This document shows, piece after piece, positions 44,311-53,686 of a stretch of 64,000 nt of DNA. Position 1 is the first letter of the stretch; every line of letters starts with the position of its first letter. Origin of the DNA: Nannochloropsis salina CCMP1776 (Eukaryota; Sar; Eustigmatophyceae; Eustigmatales; Monodopsidaceae); contig SDOX01000122.1 of assembly GCA_004565275.1 (NCBI GenBank), forward strand, positions 818,642 to 882,641, given 5' to 3'. Made by a program: the position numbers and the translations under genes. Under the pieces are notes generated by a model, which saw only the letters and a program-made list of their open reading frames with translations, was not told the origin of the DNA and did no database searches.

Positions 44311-45736
44311 ATGATGAGGACGGGCTGGAGGCAGCAGCACAAGGGGAAACAGGTTGTTTTAGCCCTACTTCTTTTCAAAATGGTGATCATGGCAGCAAAT
44401 GCGGTGCGTCTACTTGTTGATACATCACTTTATCACTTTCAACCGTGAGGACGCCTTGGATGCTTTTGTCCTCATACTGGCCAGACGTACCACCCCATCA
44501 CAGCTGTGATATGCTTGACCATCGCTCGATCCCAACCTGCACAGGCACGATCATGTCTGAAAATAGGTTTCGCCTCAACAAGATTGCCGTTTTCGCGAGC
44601 TGTCTGCACCGCAGTCCATGGCACTTCTTTTCTCTTCCCCAGTCGATCACGAGTCTTGCGTTTTTCCAGCACCGAAGATAGCAATCAAGGTAGACCTCCG
44701 TATGCTGCTGGCGACACAGGAGATGAAAGTACTGGATCAGAGAGTAAAATCTCAATCATTTCCAAAGCTTCTTCCAAAAAGAATAAGAAGGGAGGGAAGG
44801 AGAAGGCGGAGATGTTTCGGCTGGATCGTCTGCTCGCAAACCGGGGGGTGGGGACAAGAACAGAGGTGACGGCCCTGGTGCGCCGAGGCAAGGTGGCCTT
44901 AGACAACAAGAAAGTGGTCAAGTAAGTGATGGGGGAAAAAATGACGGGAAATGATGTGGCATCATTGACTCCTTCTCTCCATTCACCTCTGTTTCCCTTC
45001 CTGCAGAGACCCCTCCTTCCACGTCCGTTCCGATGCCGTCCTTCTCGTCGATCACGTACCTGTACACCCGCTTCCCCTCCTTGTTGTATATCACAAGCCT
45101 TTTGGCGTTCACTCCACCATGGGAGATCCTATGGGAAGACCTAATCTGGAAGATGTGCTTCCTCCCCGCCTTGCCAAGACCTTCCACCCTGTAGGGCGCC
45201 TGGACGCCGATACCACGGGCCTGCTTCTTTTCTCAAGAGACGGCCAATTAACGCAACGTCTTTTACATCCGTCCAGCAATGTGCAAAGGGAATATTTGGC
45301 GACGGTAGACATTGATGTCGGAGTGAATGAAAATGAGGAAGAAAAGAAGAGAAAAGAAGCAGATTTTGAAGCAGCGCTACGAGCTAAGTTAGCTGCAGGT
45401 GTCAAGACCGCGGATGGAATTTATGAGGCACGATTATTGGAGGTCATGCATAGGAAAAAAATAGAAGATGACGAAGTGAATTCCATAGAAGAAGAAAAGG
45501 GGGCAGAGGGGAGGAGATCAAATGCAAGAGAGGAGCTTGTCCTTCGCGTCGGCGTCAGCGAGGGGAAGCATCGTATGGTTCGACGTCTTTTGGCCAACGC
45601 GGGTTATCCAGTCGTAGCACTGCATCGCGTTAGGTACGGGCACATAAGTCTGGGAACATTGTCGGAGGGGGAGGTGACGGAAATAAAGGCTCAGAGCGAA
45701 GGGGGACAGTGGGCCCGGAGATTGCTAGGAAGCTGA
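44311..45736 (+). CDS. RsuA/RluB-family pseudouridine synthase, organelle-targeted
   Basis: Three exons are inferred (44311-44403, 44545-44921, 45007-45736), giving 399 residues, all in frame. Exon 1 is a signal peptide (KQVVLALLLFKMVIMAANA) and exon 2 starts with an Arg/Ser-rich transit-like stretch, suggesting plastid import, although the usual Phe at the junction is missing. An S4 RNA-binding domain follows (FRLDRLLANRGVGTRTEVTA), then the catalytic motif GRLDADTTGLLLFS with the active Asp, and the family's SEGKHRMVRRLL near the end. A charged insert of about 60 residues sits between. It should isomerise one uridine in organellar rRNA; Arabidopsis SVR1 is a plastid relative. Confidence 0.85.
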
Positions 45737-46126
45737 CATGGCATCCCATCCAATCGATAAATAAAGCATCAAAAGGGCACAATGTGCACATTTGTACAGT
45801 GAAAATAATCCGTGCAATGCCCTCATTTAATGACTTGGGGCGCCCTCTGACCGGGCAAGATGGGCCGAGAAGAAGAAAGGATCGCCACGGGCGCCTCCAT
45901 CTTCAATTGCTTCCACCCCTGGGAAAGGAAGCAAAACCAAAATGACATCCCAAGCAACTTCTCCAAGCGCGTGTATGTACCTTATTCTGACAATTCATTT
46001 GTTTGTGGCATGAGTAGTCCTCATCGTCTCGATTCTGTCACGCTTTCTCCGCCGTCATGACAGCTGAGGTAGCTGCCGGCTGCTGTGACTGAGCATTCAT
46101 CGTGCCCCTAGACTAGGGGAAGCGAC
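45737..46126. other. Intergenic gap, no gene seen
   Basis: Between the pseudouridine synthase stop and the next plus-strand frame. An AATAAAGCATC stretch at about 45760 may serve polyadenylation. Confidence 0.35.
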
Positions 46127-47001
46127 ATGCAGCCCTCAACACCCCGTGAACCTCATCGACTCTCGGCATCTTGGATCATTTTAGATGGAGAAGGAGAGGA
46201 AGTGACTCTTGACCGGGTAATAAGGGCGGATTTGTGGTGGTGTCACGGTACAGAATTGTTGGCCTCAACTGAAAACTTGCACCTCTCTTGCATAAACTCA
46301 AACACCAGCGCAACCAACACAACGGCCTAAGCTTGCGGGAAGAGGATGGAGGGGACGGGACTTTTACCGTGTTAACTTTGCATCCTGATGGAGGGGCTTT
46401 GAGGAGTGAGGATGAACGAAGAGACCGTCCTCTGCTGGACTCGTCTCTCTACCTGAATGACGGCAGGATGATCGAGCTCCCCACAACGTTGGAAGAGGAA
46501 GGTGCAGATGGTATGTATCCAAGCGATGGAGCGAGGGGTGAGGCCAGTCCCCGTAGGGACACGCCTAGACAAGGAGGGCGTGAGCAGGAGGAGGAGGAGG
46601 AGGAGGAGGAGGAGCAGCAGCAGCAGCAAGAGGAAGCGCGAGTCTCACCTAGGGCCTCGTCTAGAGCAGAAGGTCCATCTCAGCCTCCAACTGATGAAAG
46701 GTCTGAAAATGGTGGCGATGGCTGGCGGAAGCGCGCCACGTCGGTGGTCATGGCTCACTTCAGGTACGTGCGCATATCGTCGCAGTCATTGTCACCATGG
46801 ATGCAAGCGTGCAAAGGATCTGAACTCTCCCAGCGAAGACTTTTTACACCTTTGTCTATGTCAACCCGCACAGGGCTATCCTCAAAAGCTTTTCGCACCG
46901 CGCGTCCTGCTGCGGCACGGGCGCTGGCTACAGCATTGAAGATAAGCTGCGCATGGCTTGCCCTTACTTGCGCCGCCAATCTCGCCAACGCTTGTTGCTG
47001 A
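46127..47001 (+). CDS. Acidic Glu/Gln-rich hypothetical protein, model uncertain
   Basis: A possible two-exon model joins 46127-46216 to 46309-47001 (CGG|GTAATA donor, CACCAG acceptor), 260 residues. It starts MQPSTPREPHRLSASWIILD, passes LDSSLYLNDGRMIELPTTLE, and carries an Glu9-Gln5 run encoded by GAG/CAG repeats. Downstream a CAG|GTACGT donor at about 46764 suggests the exon may end there. An alternative frame then encodes a strong membrane span (LLLITTTIPVAVIVGVTAAI) followed by poly-Ser near 47100. Minus-strand frames over 46755-47389 are also open and protein-like, so strand and 3' structure are unresolved. No family recognised. Confidence 0.3.
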
Positions 47002-48382
47002 TCACAACTACAATACCTGTGGCAGTGATAGTGGGTGTGACGGCTGCGATAGTCCTCGTCAGCGTCTGTGTTTCGAGCACACACCCTTCCTCCATTCCCT
47101 CCTCCTTCTCGTCCTCCTCCTCTTCCTCTTCCTCCTCTTCCTCTTCCTTCTCCGAATCCGAAGCTCGCGGAAATAGAGCCCGAGCCGTCCCTGGCTTTGA
47201 AGCATCTCCTGTTCTTGCCAATTGTGGAGTGGTCAAATCATCCTTGTTACGTGTGTTGTAGTTTATGTACTCAGGGACAGAGAAGGCCATCATCGACAAG
47301 GAAGTTGCACGTGTAGCAGGATTTGTATATGGAAAGCACGTCGCTTGCACAGAAATGAAATCTATGTTCCATATAACCTTGACTGACATCGGCTTTCATT
47401 ATGTGGTTGAGAGATGAGGAGCGTCAAAAATCATTCACAGCAAGGAGTGATGAGAAAAAATATTTTGTGCGGAGTTCAAGGGTGAAGACAGACATCGAAA
47501 TGAGCAGGTTGGCATACTGCTGCTACCATGCTATGCTCGTTTCTATGCAAAGTTGCACATAAGATAAGTCATGCATGTAATAGGCATTATAAAGTTTGAT
47601 ACGCGAGGGGAAAGACAGAATGCTCTGTGAGGAGGTCAGCACGGCGCTCGAATCGCTACGATGGCGTTCCCTTTTTTAAGCAAAGAAATTGTGGCATCCG
47701 CCAAGACAGGAACGTAAACATATTCACCACCAACCTCAGCAACACAGTGTCTTTCGCTCCCCATCGTTCCTGCAGGGCAGGCCGCGGGTGGTGGTGTTCA
47801 GGGGGTGGCCCATTTCAGGGTAACGGGCTTGGGATATGAGGGCTTGGGCGTTCTTACAGCTTGAGGAAGATCCCAACGGGCACGCCGCCCGCTTTTCCTC
47901 TTCGCCTCCGTCTGCCGCCCGTCTCCTGGTGCTTCAGAATAGAGGCATAGGCGCGAGGGAGTGAGAAGGTGGTGGTAAACAGAGGAATGTTTTTGGTTTG
48001 CGCGTGCGAATACATTTTTGGGGGGCGGTGTTGTTTGCCTTGTTTAGAAAAGTCGTGCTATTTGCTTCCCACCTCCCGACGCGAAACTGATCTTGAGATC
48101 ATTTCAAGCTTTGTCGCCTGCCCGGGAATTATAAGCATACCGCTCGAAAAGCTACCTCTTTGGCATGCATATTACGTTACTCAATGTGTGGGAAGTGGCA
48201 TGGCATGCCCCCATGGCCTGAGAATTGTAAACTTCTTCACTGGTCCCCCTCAGGAGTCTACACTTTTGTTCCTACGTTTCCTCGCTCTTCCCTCCCGAAA
48301 AACTCGTGCCATGTCCTCCGCTTCATTCACAAATGCTCCTTGCCCTTCTCCTTCCCTTCAGAGTTCACCTAAGAAGACGACC
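47002..48382. other. Unresolved gap upstream of the light-harvesting gene
   Basis: The first part (to about 47390) contains the competing membrane-span and acidic frames discussed for the preceding entry, with a TCC/TTCC microsatellite at about 47095-47150. From 47400 to 48382 no gene was supported; this should include the promoter of the light-harvesting gene. Confidence 0.35.
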
Positions 48383-49390
48383 ATGTTCCGCAAGCTGGCC
48401 CTGGCCCTTCTCTGCTCCTCCGCGGTCGCCTTCCATGCACCCGCACCCGTAAGCCGTAGCTCAGTACGCCTCCAGGCCGAGAACAAACCCGCCGCACCGC
48501 CCGCTGCAGCCCCTGCTGCCGCTGCCCCTGCGGCGGCGGCTGCTGCTCCACCCCCCCCCGCGAAGCCCCAACCCGTGTTCTCGAAGTCGGTGCCGTTCCT
48601 CTTGAAGCCCAAGAACTTGGACGGGATGGTGGGCGATGTGGGCTTTGACCCTCTGGGCCTGGCTGAGTACGTAGACATCCGATGGCTGCGAGAGGCGGAG
48701 CTGAAGAACGGTGCGTGTGGTAGAGCATGGGCAGTATATGACGCCTTTTTCCATGGCTCTCGGGGGGATCGGGGGGGAACAACGCGGAGTCGCCGCGCAA
48801 TTTTTCATTGAATGCCAGACAAGGAGCGCTTGAGTGCTTTTCCCCGCATGTTATCTCCCCTGAAAGCCACCGTCGGTCGCGACGACGCGTCTAGGCGAGC
48901 CCTCAAGCCTCCCAGGCCCAGCATGGCACAGACAGCGCCCCGCCTGCCCCCCGACCCGCGCATCCCCACGCCTGACATCGCACTCCCCACCTCTCTTTCC
49001 CATTGTTCCCCAGGCCGCGTCGCCATGCTTGCCTTCTTGGGCTTCGTGGTCCAGGAATTTATCCGCCTCCCAGGAGACTTGTACTCGGAGCCCAACGGGG
49101 TCAAAGCCTTCTTCCAAGTCGGACCCCAGCCCCTCATTCAGATCTTCCTCTTCTGCGGGTTTTTGGAATTCACCCTCCACAAGGGGAAGATGACGCAAAT
49201 GGACATGTTTGCGGACGGAAAGCGCGAGCCCGGGAACTTTGGCTTTGATCCCTTGGGTTTCGGAAAGGATCCCTCCAAACGCGAGCGACTGGCACTGGCG
49301 GAGCTCAAGAACGGACGTCTGGCCATGATCGCGATCGGTGGTCTTATCCACCATGCTTTCGTGACGGGCCATGCCACGTTTAGCAGCTAA
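48383..49390 (+). CDS. Light-harvesting chlorophyll-binding protein, red-lineage type
   Basis: Two exons (48383-48710 and 49014-49390) give 234 residues. Presequence: [20 protein letters not shown], a signal peptide with the AVAF plastid junction, then a short transit part and an unusual Ala/Pro-rich linker (residues 35-65). Helix A carries VGFDPLGL and [20 protein letters not shown]; helix C carries [10 protein letters not shown] and [19 protein letters not shown], with the E-x-x-NGR chlorophyll-binding pair in both. Three membrane helices are expected in the thylakoid. Features lean toward the LHCR-like photosystem I antenna rather than VCP or LHCX, but this is a judgement from memory. Confidence 0.88.
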
Positions 49391-50133
49391 CCAGACACTT
49401 TGTTTTCCAGTAGCCAGAGGAGGGGAGGGGAAGGTGGAGGGGGGGGCGTGAAAGACCGGGGCGGAGGGGGAGGCGTCGGCATGCATGGTTCAGAGTGGAA
49501 TTGGCATATTACAATGACTGTGAGCATTGTGAAGATCGAGGACGTCGCGACGCGATCGCCGTGGGTGATACCCATGGCGACGTGCCTCCACATCTGCCAT
49601 CGGAGGATCCGGCCTCTTCCTCCCGGTCTATCTCCTCTTCAAATGGCGCTGACCGAGAGACATGGAGACATGTAGAAGAAGGGGAGAGGAAGATACGACG
49701 TGAATGATTGATGTGTTCAAGTCTGCATGCGTGTGGTGGGAGGCATCACAAGGATGGGGTTGGAAAAATGGTGAAGTTTTTTGGGGGGGTACGTAAGATA
49801 ACGGAAAGAGAACAACAACCACTAACCGTGACGACCGCAATTTCTAGCCACTGGTTTTTGAATGGTGTTGCACATAGGCTTGAAGCGCGCCTGTACGTGT
49901 GCGATGGCACCAGAAAAAAACGGGAGGTCACGAAGTGGCACTCTCATCACACATCAGGACATGTAACGACTTCGCTTTCCCCGTTCGTTTTTACATAGCC
50001 ATCCACCCAGCCACTGTTCATCGCATGCGATCGAGTCATGCCTATGCACTTTCACATTGCCTTACAGATTCCCTTTGCACTACTTCACGGACAGAATTAT
50101 CGTAGCAAGGGCTTGGGAGGGCGTGTGGGCATA
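49391..50133. other. Intergenic gap, no gene seen
   Basis: Between the light-harvesting gene and the mannosidase, both plus strand. G-rich at 49420-49480. No supported coding frame; an in-frame Met at 50038 is an alternative mannosidase start. Confidence 0.4.
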
Positions 50134-52791
50134 ATGGACCGCCGCTCTCCAGACCCGGAAGCTGGAATGTACTGCCCCCGCCGACGTGCTGACAGCAAGG
50201 AGCAGCATGCAGACTTGTCGAAACACAAACGATGGAATTTTAAAACCTTTCTGTTTCTACGAGGTCGCCTAGTCTTGATGGCCGTAGGCTTGTTTGCTTT
50301 CACCACTGGGGGTTCCTTGGTCGTGAGTATGCTCACCTCCGGCTCGGATGAGGGCAGCAGGGGCCACATGCTGAGCAGCACGACTACCTCACACGCCAAG
50401 GTACGTTTCGACGGTGATCTTGCAGTACCGGAGGCGGGAGTAGGACTGCAGAAGGACGACATGAGCACGCCGCGTCCAGCCTCGGTGGAAGACAAGGGTT
50501 CTCGGCGCGATCATGTGGATCGCGAACTGGAGCAGATGGAGGAGAAGGAGGGACGTGTCAGGGAGCAGAGAGACGGCGCAAATAAAGCCGTCGGCTTGGA
50601 TGATGACGGACATGGTGGGGCGGGAAGCGAAGAGGAGGAAGAGGGTGAAGGTGGGGAGTGGGAGGAAGGAGCGGAGGATAGGTGGGAGGAAGAGGATGAG
50701 GATGGGTGGGGGGAAGAGGAAGAAGAGGCAGAAGCAGATGGAAGGGAGGAAGGCGAAGAAGTAGAGGAAGACATTGAAGACCAAAGTGACGTCGAAAAAG
50801 AGGAAGACAAGCCCAGGCTGGGGGTGCTGAACGACAGGCTCCACACTTTCCGGAGGCCCCAGGCCCCATTGGACTTCAAGAGCCGAGAGGCGGTGGAGAT
50901 GATGGTCCGCGAAAGACAAGAAGGAGGAGGCGCTCGGGTGCACGAGAAAGGTGGGGTGAGGCTGGCGGCCCGCGCTCAAGCGGCAGCAGACCGTATTCGT
51001 GAGAAGCGGGAGGAAATGGATGCCCCAGTGGAGCATCCAGGTCCCCGCGACCCCTCCCTGCCCACCCACGCCTCTCTCTCCCTCGCAGAGGCCCAGGAGA
51101 AGCTCCAGGTTTTGGGTCGGTCCGTGGAGGAACAAGCGGCGTTGAATGTGGCCCGACGGGGGGCGGTGAAAGCTGCGATTTTGCACGCATGGGAGGGCTA
51201 CAAGGAATTTGCCTGGGGCATGGACGAGCTGGCCCCCGTGGCAAAAAAGGGGCTGAAATGGTTCGGCTTGGGCCTGACGCTGGTGGATTCGCTGGATCTG
51301 CTCTGGTTGGTGGGGGAGAAGGACGAGTTCTGGGGCGCCCGAGATTGGGTGGCGGCCGACCTGGACGTGAGCCCGCAGGTGCACGTGAACGTCTTCGAGG
51401 TGACCATCCGGGTGCTCGGTGGCCTCCTCTCCGCCTTCCACTTCTCCCAGGACCCCGTCTTCCTGGAGAAGGCGCAAGTTCTCGGCCGCAACCTCCGGTC
51501 GGCCATGGAGAGCCCGTCAGGGGTGCCCTGGTCCGACGCCGTCCTGGGCGAAGCCCGGGCCTTCGCGCCCCCCACGGCCCCGGACAGCTCGGTCTCGGAG
51601 GCCACGTCCATCCAGCTCGAGTTCAAGTACCTGGCCCATGTAAGCAAGGACGAGTCCCTTTACCGCTTGGCGGAGCACTCCATGCGGGCCGTGGACAGAG
51701 CCCGGGCCAAGCTTCCTTCCCACGGGCACCGACGGGCCTTGCTACCCATGTATATCAACGCCAGGACGGGAGACTTCAACCAGGGGTCTACCATCACCCT
51801 GGGCGCGCGCGGAGACAGTTACTACGAGTATTTGCTCAAACAGTGGCTGCTCACGGGGAAGCGGGAGGATTTCTACCGAGACAGGTACCTGGAGGCGGTG
51901 GCCGGGATCAAGGTGGAGCTGTTCCGCCACTCGGAGCCGGAGGGTCGGGCCTTTATTGCCGAGTTGAGCTCTGGCTCTAATTTCTCGCCCAAGATGGACC
52001 ATTTAGTCTGCTACCTACCGGGCACCCTGGCCCTTGGCGTGCATCATGGCATCGACCCGACAGGCGAGGGCGGGCACATGGAGATGGCCCGGGAGTTGAT
52101 GGTCACCTGCTTCGAATTTTACAACCAAACGGCCACGGGATTATCTCCGGAAATAGCTCATTTCCGTGTCAATCCCTCCGCCTCCTCTTATTCGGGTTCA
52201 GACTTGTACGTGAAGCCCCGCGACACGCACAACATGTTGCGGCCCGAGACGGTGGAGTCTCTCTTCTACCTATACCGGGTGACCGGCGACGCCGTCTATC
52301 AGGAGTGGGCGTGGCAGATCTTCCAGGCCTTTGAGGCCCATGCCAAGATCCCGACGGGCGGGTATTCAGGACTGGAGAACGTGGGGGACCCGAGTTCCCC
52401 CCGAATCGACAAGATGGAGAGCTTCTTCTTGGGGGAGACCTTGAAGTATCTCTTCCTCCTGTTCGACGACCCGAGCTTGTTTTCTTTGGATGAATATGTT
52501 TTCAACACGGAAGCGCACCCTTTTCCCATCGTGTCACCGGAGGAGGATTGGCTAGTGTACAAAGGAAAAGGGGAGGAGAAGGACCAGGAAGGGTCAGCTC
52601 AGGAAAGACATGCTGACGTGAGCGGGGTCCAGAGAGGACACGAAGGGCAAGAAAACGGAGGCGAAGAAGAGAAGGAGGAGGAGGAGGACGGAAAGAGAGG
52701 CGAGGAGGAGGAGGAGGGAGAGGAGGAGGAGGAGGAGGAGGAGGAGGAGGAATTAGGAGAACAAAAGGGCGCAGTCACGGCGGAGAGCTAG
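50134..52791 (+). CDS. MAN1B1: ER mannosyl-oligosaccharide alpha-1,2-mannosidase (GH47)
   Basis: Single exon, 885 residues from the ATG at 50134 (917 if Met 50038 is used). Type II membrane layout: basic cytosolic tail, one span (RGRLVLMAVGLFAFTTGGSL plus VVSML), a very acidic stem (residues about 160-240), then the GH47 barrel from about 335 to 795. Family motifs include AWEGYKEFAWGMDEL, LVDSLDLLWL, SIQLEFKYLAH, LRPETVESLFYLYR and the closing FNTEAHPFPIV, whose Thr coordinates the catalytic Ca2+. A second Glu-rich tail of about 80 residues follows. The enzyme trims mannose from N-glycans and times glycoprotein folding and ER-associated degradation. Confidence 0.9.
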   Translation: MDRRSPDPEAGMYCPRRRADSKEQHADLSKHKRWNFKTFLFLRGRLVLMAVGLFAFTTGGSLVVSMLTSGSDEGSRGHMLSSTTTSHAKVRFDGDLAVPEAGVGLQKDDMSTPRPASVEDKGSRRDHVDRELEQMEEKEGRVREQRDGANKAVGLDDDGHGGAGSEEEEEGEGGEWEEGAEDRWEEEDEDGWGEEEEEAEADGREEGEEVEEDIEDQSDVEKEEDKPRLGVLNDRLHTFRRPQAPLDFKSREAVEMMVRERQEGGGARVHEKGGVRLAARAQAAADRIREKREEMDAPVEHPGPRDPSLPTHASLSLAEAQEKLQVLGRSVEEQAALNVARRGAVKAAILHAWEGYKEFAWGMDELAPVAKKGLKWFGLGLTLVDSLDLLWLVGEKDEFWGARDWVAADLDVSPQVHVNVFEVTIRVLGGLLSAFHFSQDPVFLEKAQVLGRNLRSAMESPSGVPWSDAVLGEARAFAPPTAPDSSVSEATSIQLEFKYLAHVSKDESLYRLAEHSMRAVDRARAKLPSHGHRRALLPMYINARTGDFNQGSTITLGARGDSYYEYLLKQWLLTGKREDFYRDRYLEAVAGIKVELFRHSEPEGRAFIAELSSGSNFSPKMDHLVCYLPGTLALGVHHGIDPTGEGGHMEMARELMVTCFEFYNQTATGLSPEIAHFRVNPSASSYSGSDLYVKPRDTHNMLRPETVESLFYLYRVTGDAVYQEWAWQIFQAFEAHAKIPTGGYSGLENVGDPSSPRIDKMESFFLGETLKYLFLLFDDPSLFSLDEYVFNTEAHPFPIVSPEEDWLVYKGKGEEKDQEGSAQERHADVSGVQRGHEGQENGGEEEKEEEEDGKRGEEEEEGEEEEEEEEEEELGEQKGAVTAES

Positions 52792-53686
52792 GCGACGATT
52801 CGCCCGGTGAAATAACGACAGGATGTCAGCTCAAATGGAACAAAAACTGCCGCACGATGCTAATGTACACTGAATGTAGACTTAGAAATGTCCCTCACAA
52901 AGTACAAAGCTGATTCCTGCAACGCACGCAGGTGAACTGATGAGTGTAACAAAATTCCCAAAAACCAATAGCTAAACATCATCCTTTGCTGGACGGTTCT
53001 TCCTGTACACATGTTTTTCTTGGGGTCGGACACGGTCGATGACGGTATGTATCTACCTGTTCTCCTTGGTACCGACACAGGACACATAGAGGACAAAATT
53101 AACATCCTTCCCCAAAGCTGTTTTTTGCTTGGTATTGTGGGAATCAACCCGCTACCCAACGTTGACATCAATGGTGCAATGCCCAATAAGAAGCCTGACA
53201 TGATGGAGTATCGAAAAAGGTAGCTGGGTTTGCGAGAGAGTGGGGAGCATGCTCCAGATTCACTAGTAAAGCCACTTCAATGCCAAAGCGCCCTCTTTTT
53301 CTAAGCTACGTTTGGACACAAGCGTATCTTAACGACTGGACGAATACTCACCATCTGTGCATCCGTCCGTGCGAACCCTTGCGGAAACTCCTATTCGATC
53401 CATTGATTTGTGCATGAAGGATTTGCCGGGGCGTGTGTCCAGGGCTGCCTTCACGCAGGAACCAAGCTGGAACAAATTGAGGAAGGAAAGGAATGTTGAA
53501 GTTCAGTGAGACGTGCGGTGCGCAGGTCTCAGAGCACATGTTGAGGCGACTTGATCTTTTGGGTTTGGACGTGTTCCGCGGCACGTGCACGCATCAGAAC
53601 CAGATAAGGAAGTTCATTGAGTATTTAAAAGACGGATTACTGACGCGTTATTTTCTTGGGCTATTCATCTATTCCAGACAGCCGTC
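52792..53686. other. Intergenic gap with unresolved open frames
   Basis: Frames on both strands at 52860-53590 look protein-like: a minus-strand frame with SGFLLGIAPLMSTLGSGLIP and a plus-strand frame over 53011-53223. A minus-strand GTGAGT donor near 53350 and a TTTGTTCCAG acceptor near 53470 would frame a 40-codon exon. No coherent gene could be assembled, so none is called. Confidence 0.3.

Noticed and set aside
46372-46629. Minus-strand frame beginning with a long poly-Leu run, resembling a signal peptide
   Set aside because: The poly-Leu is the reverse reading of a GAG/CAG repeat; sequence after it lacks any coding character.
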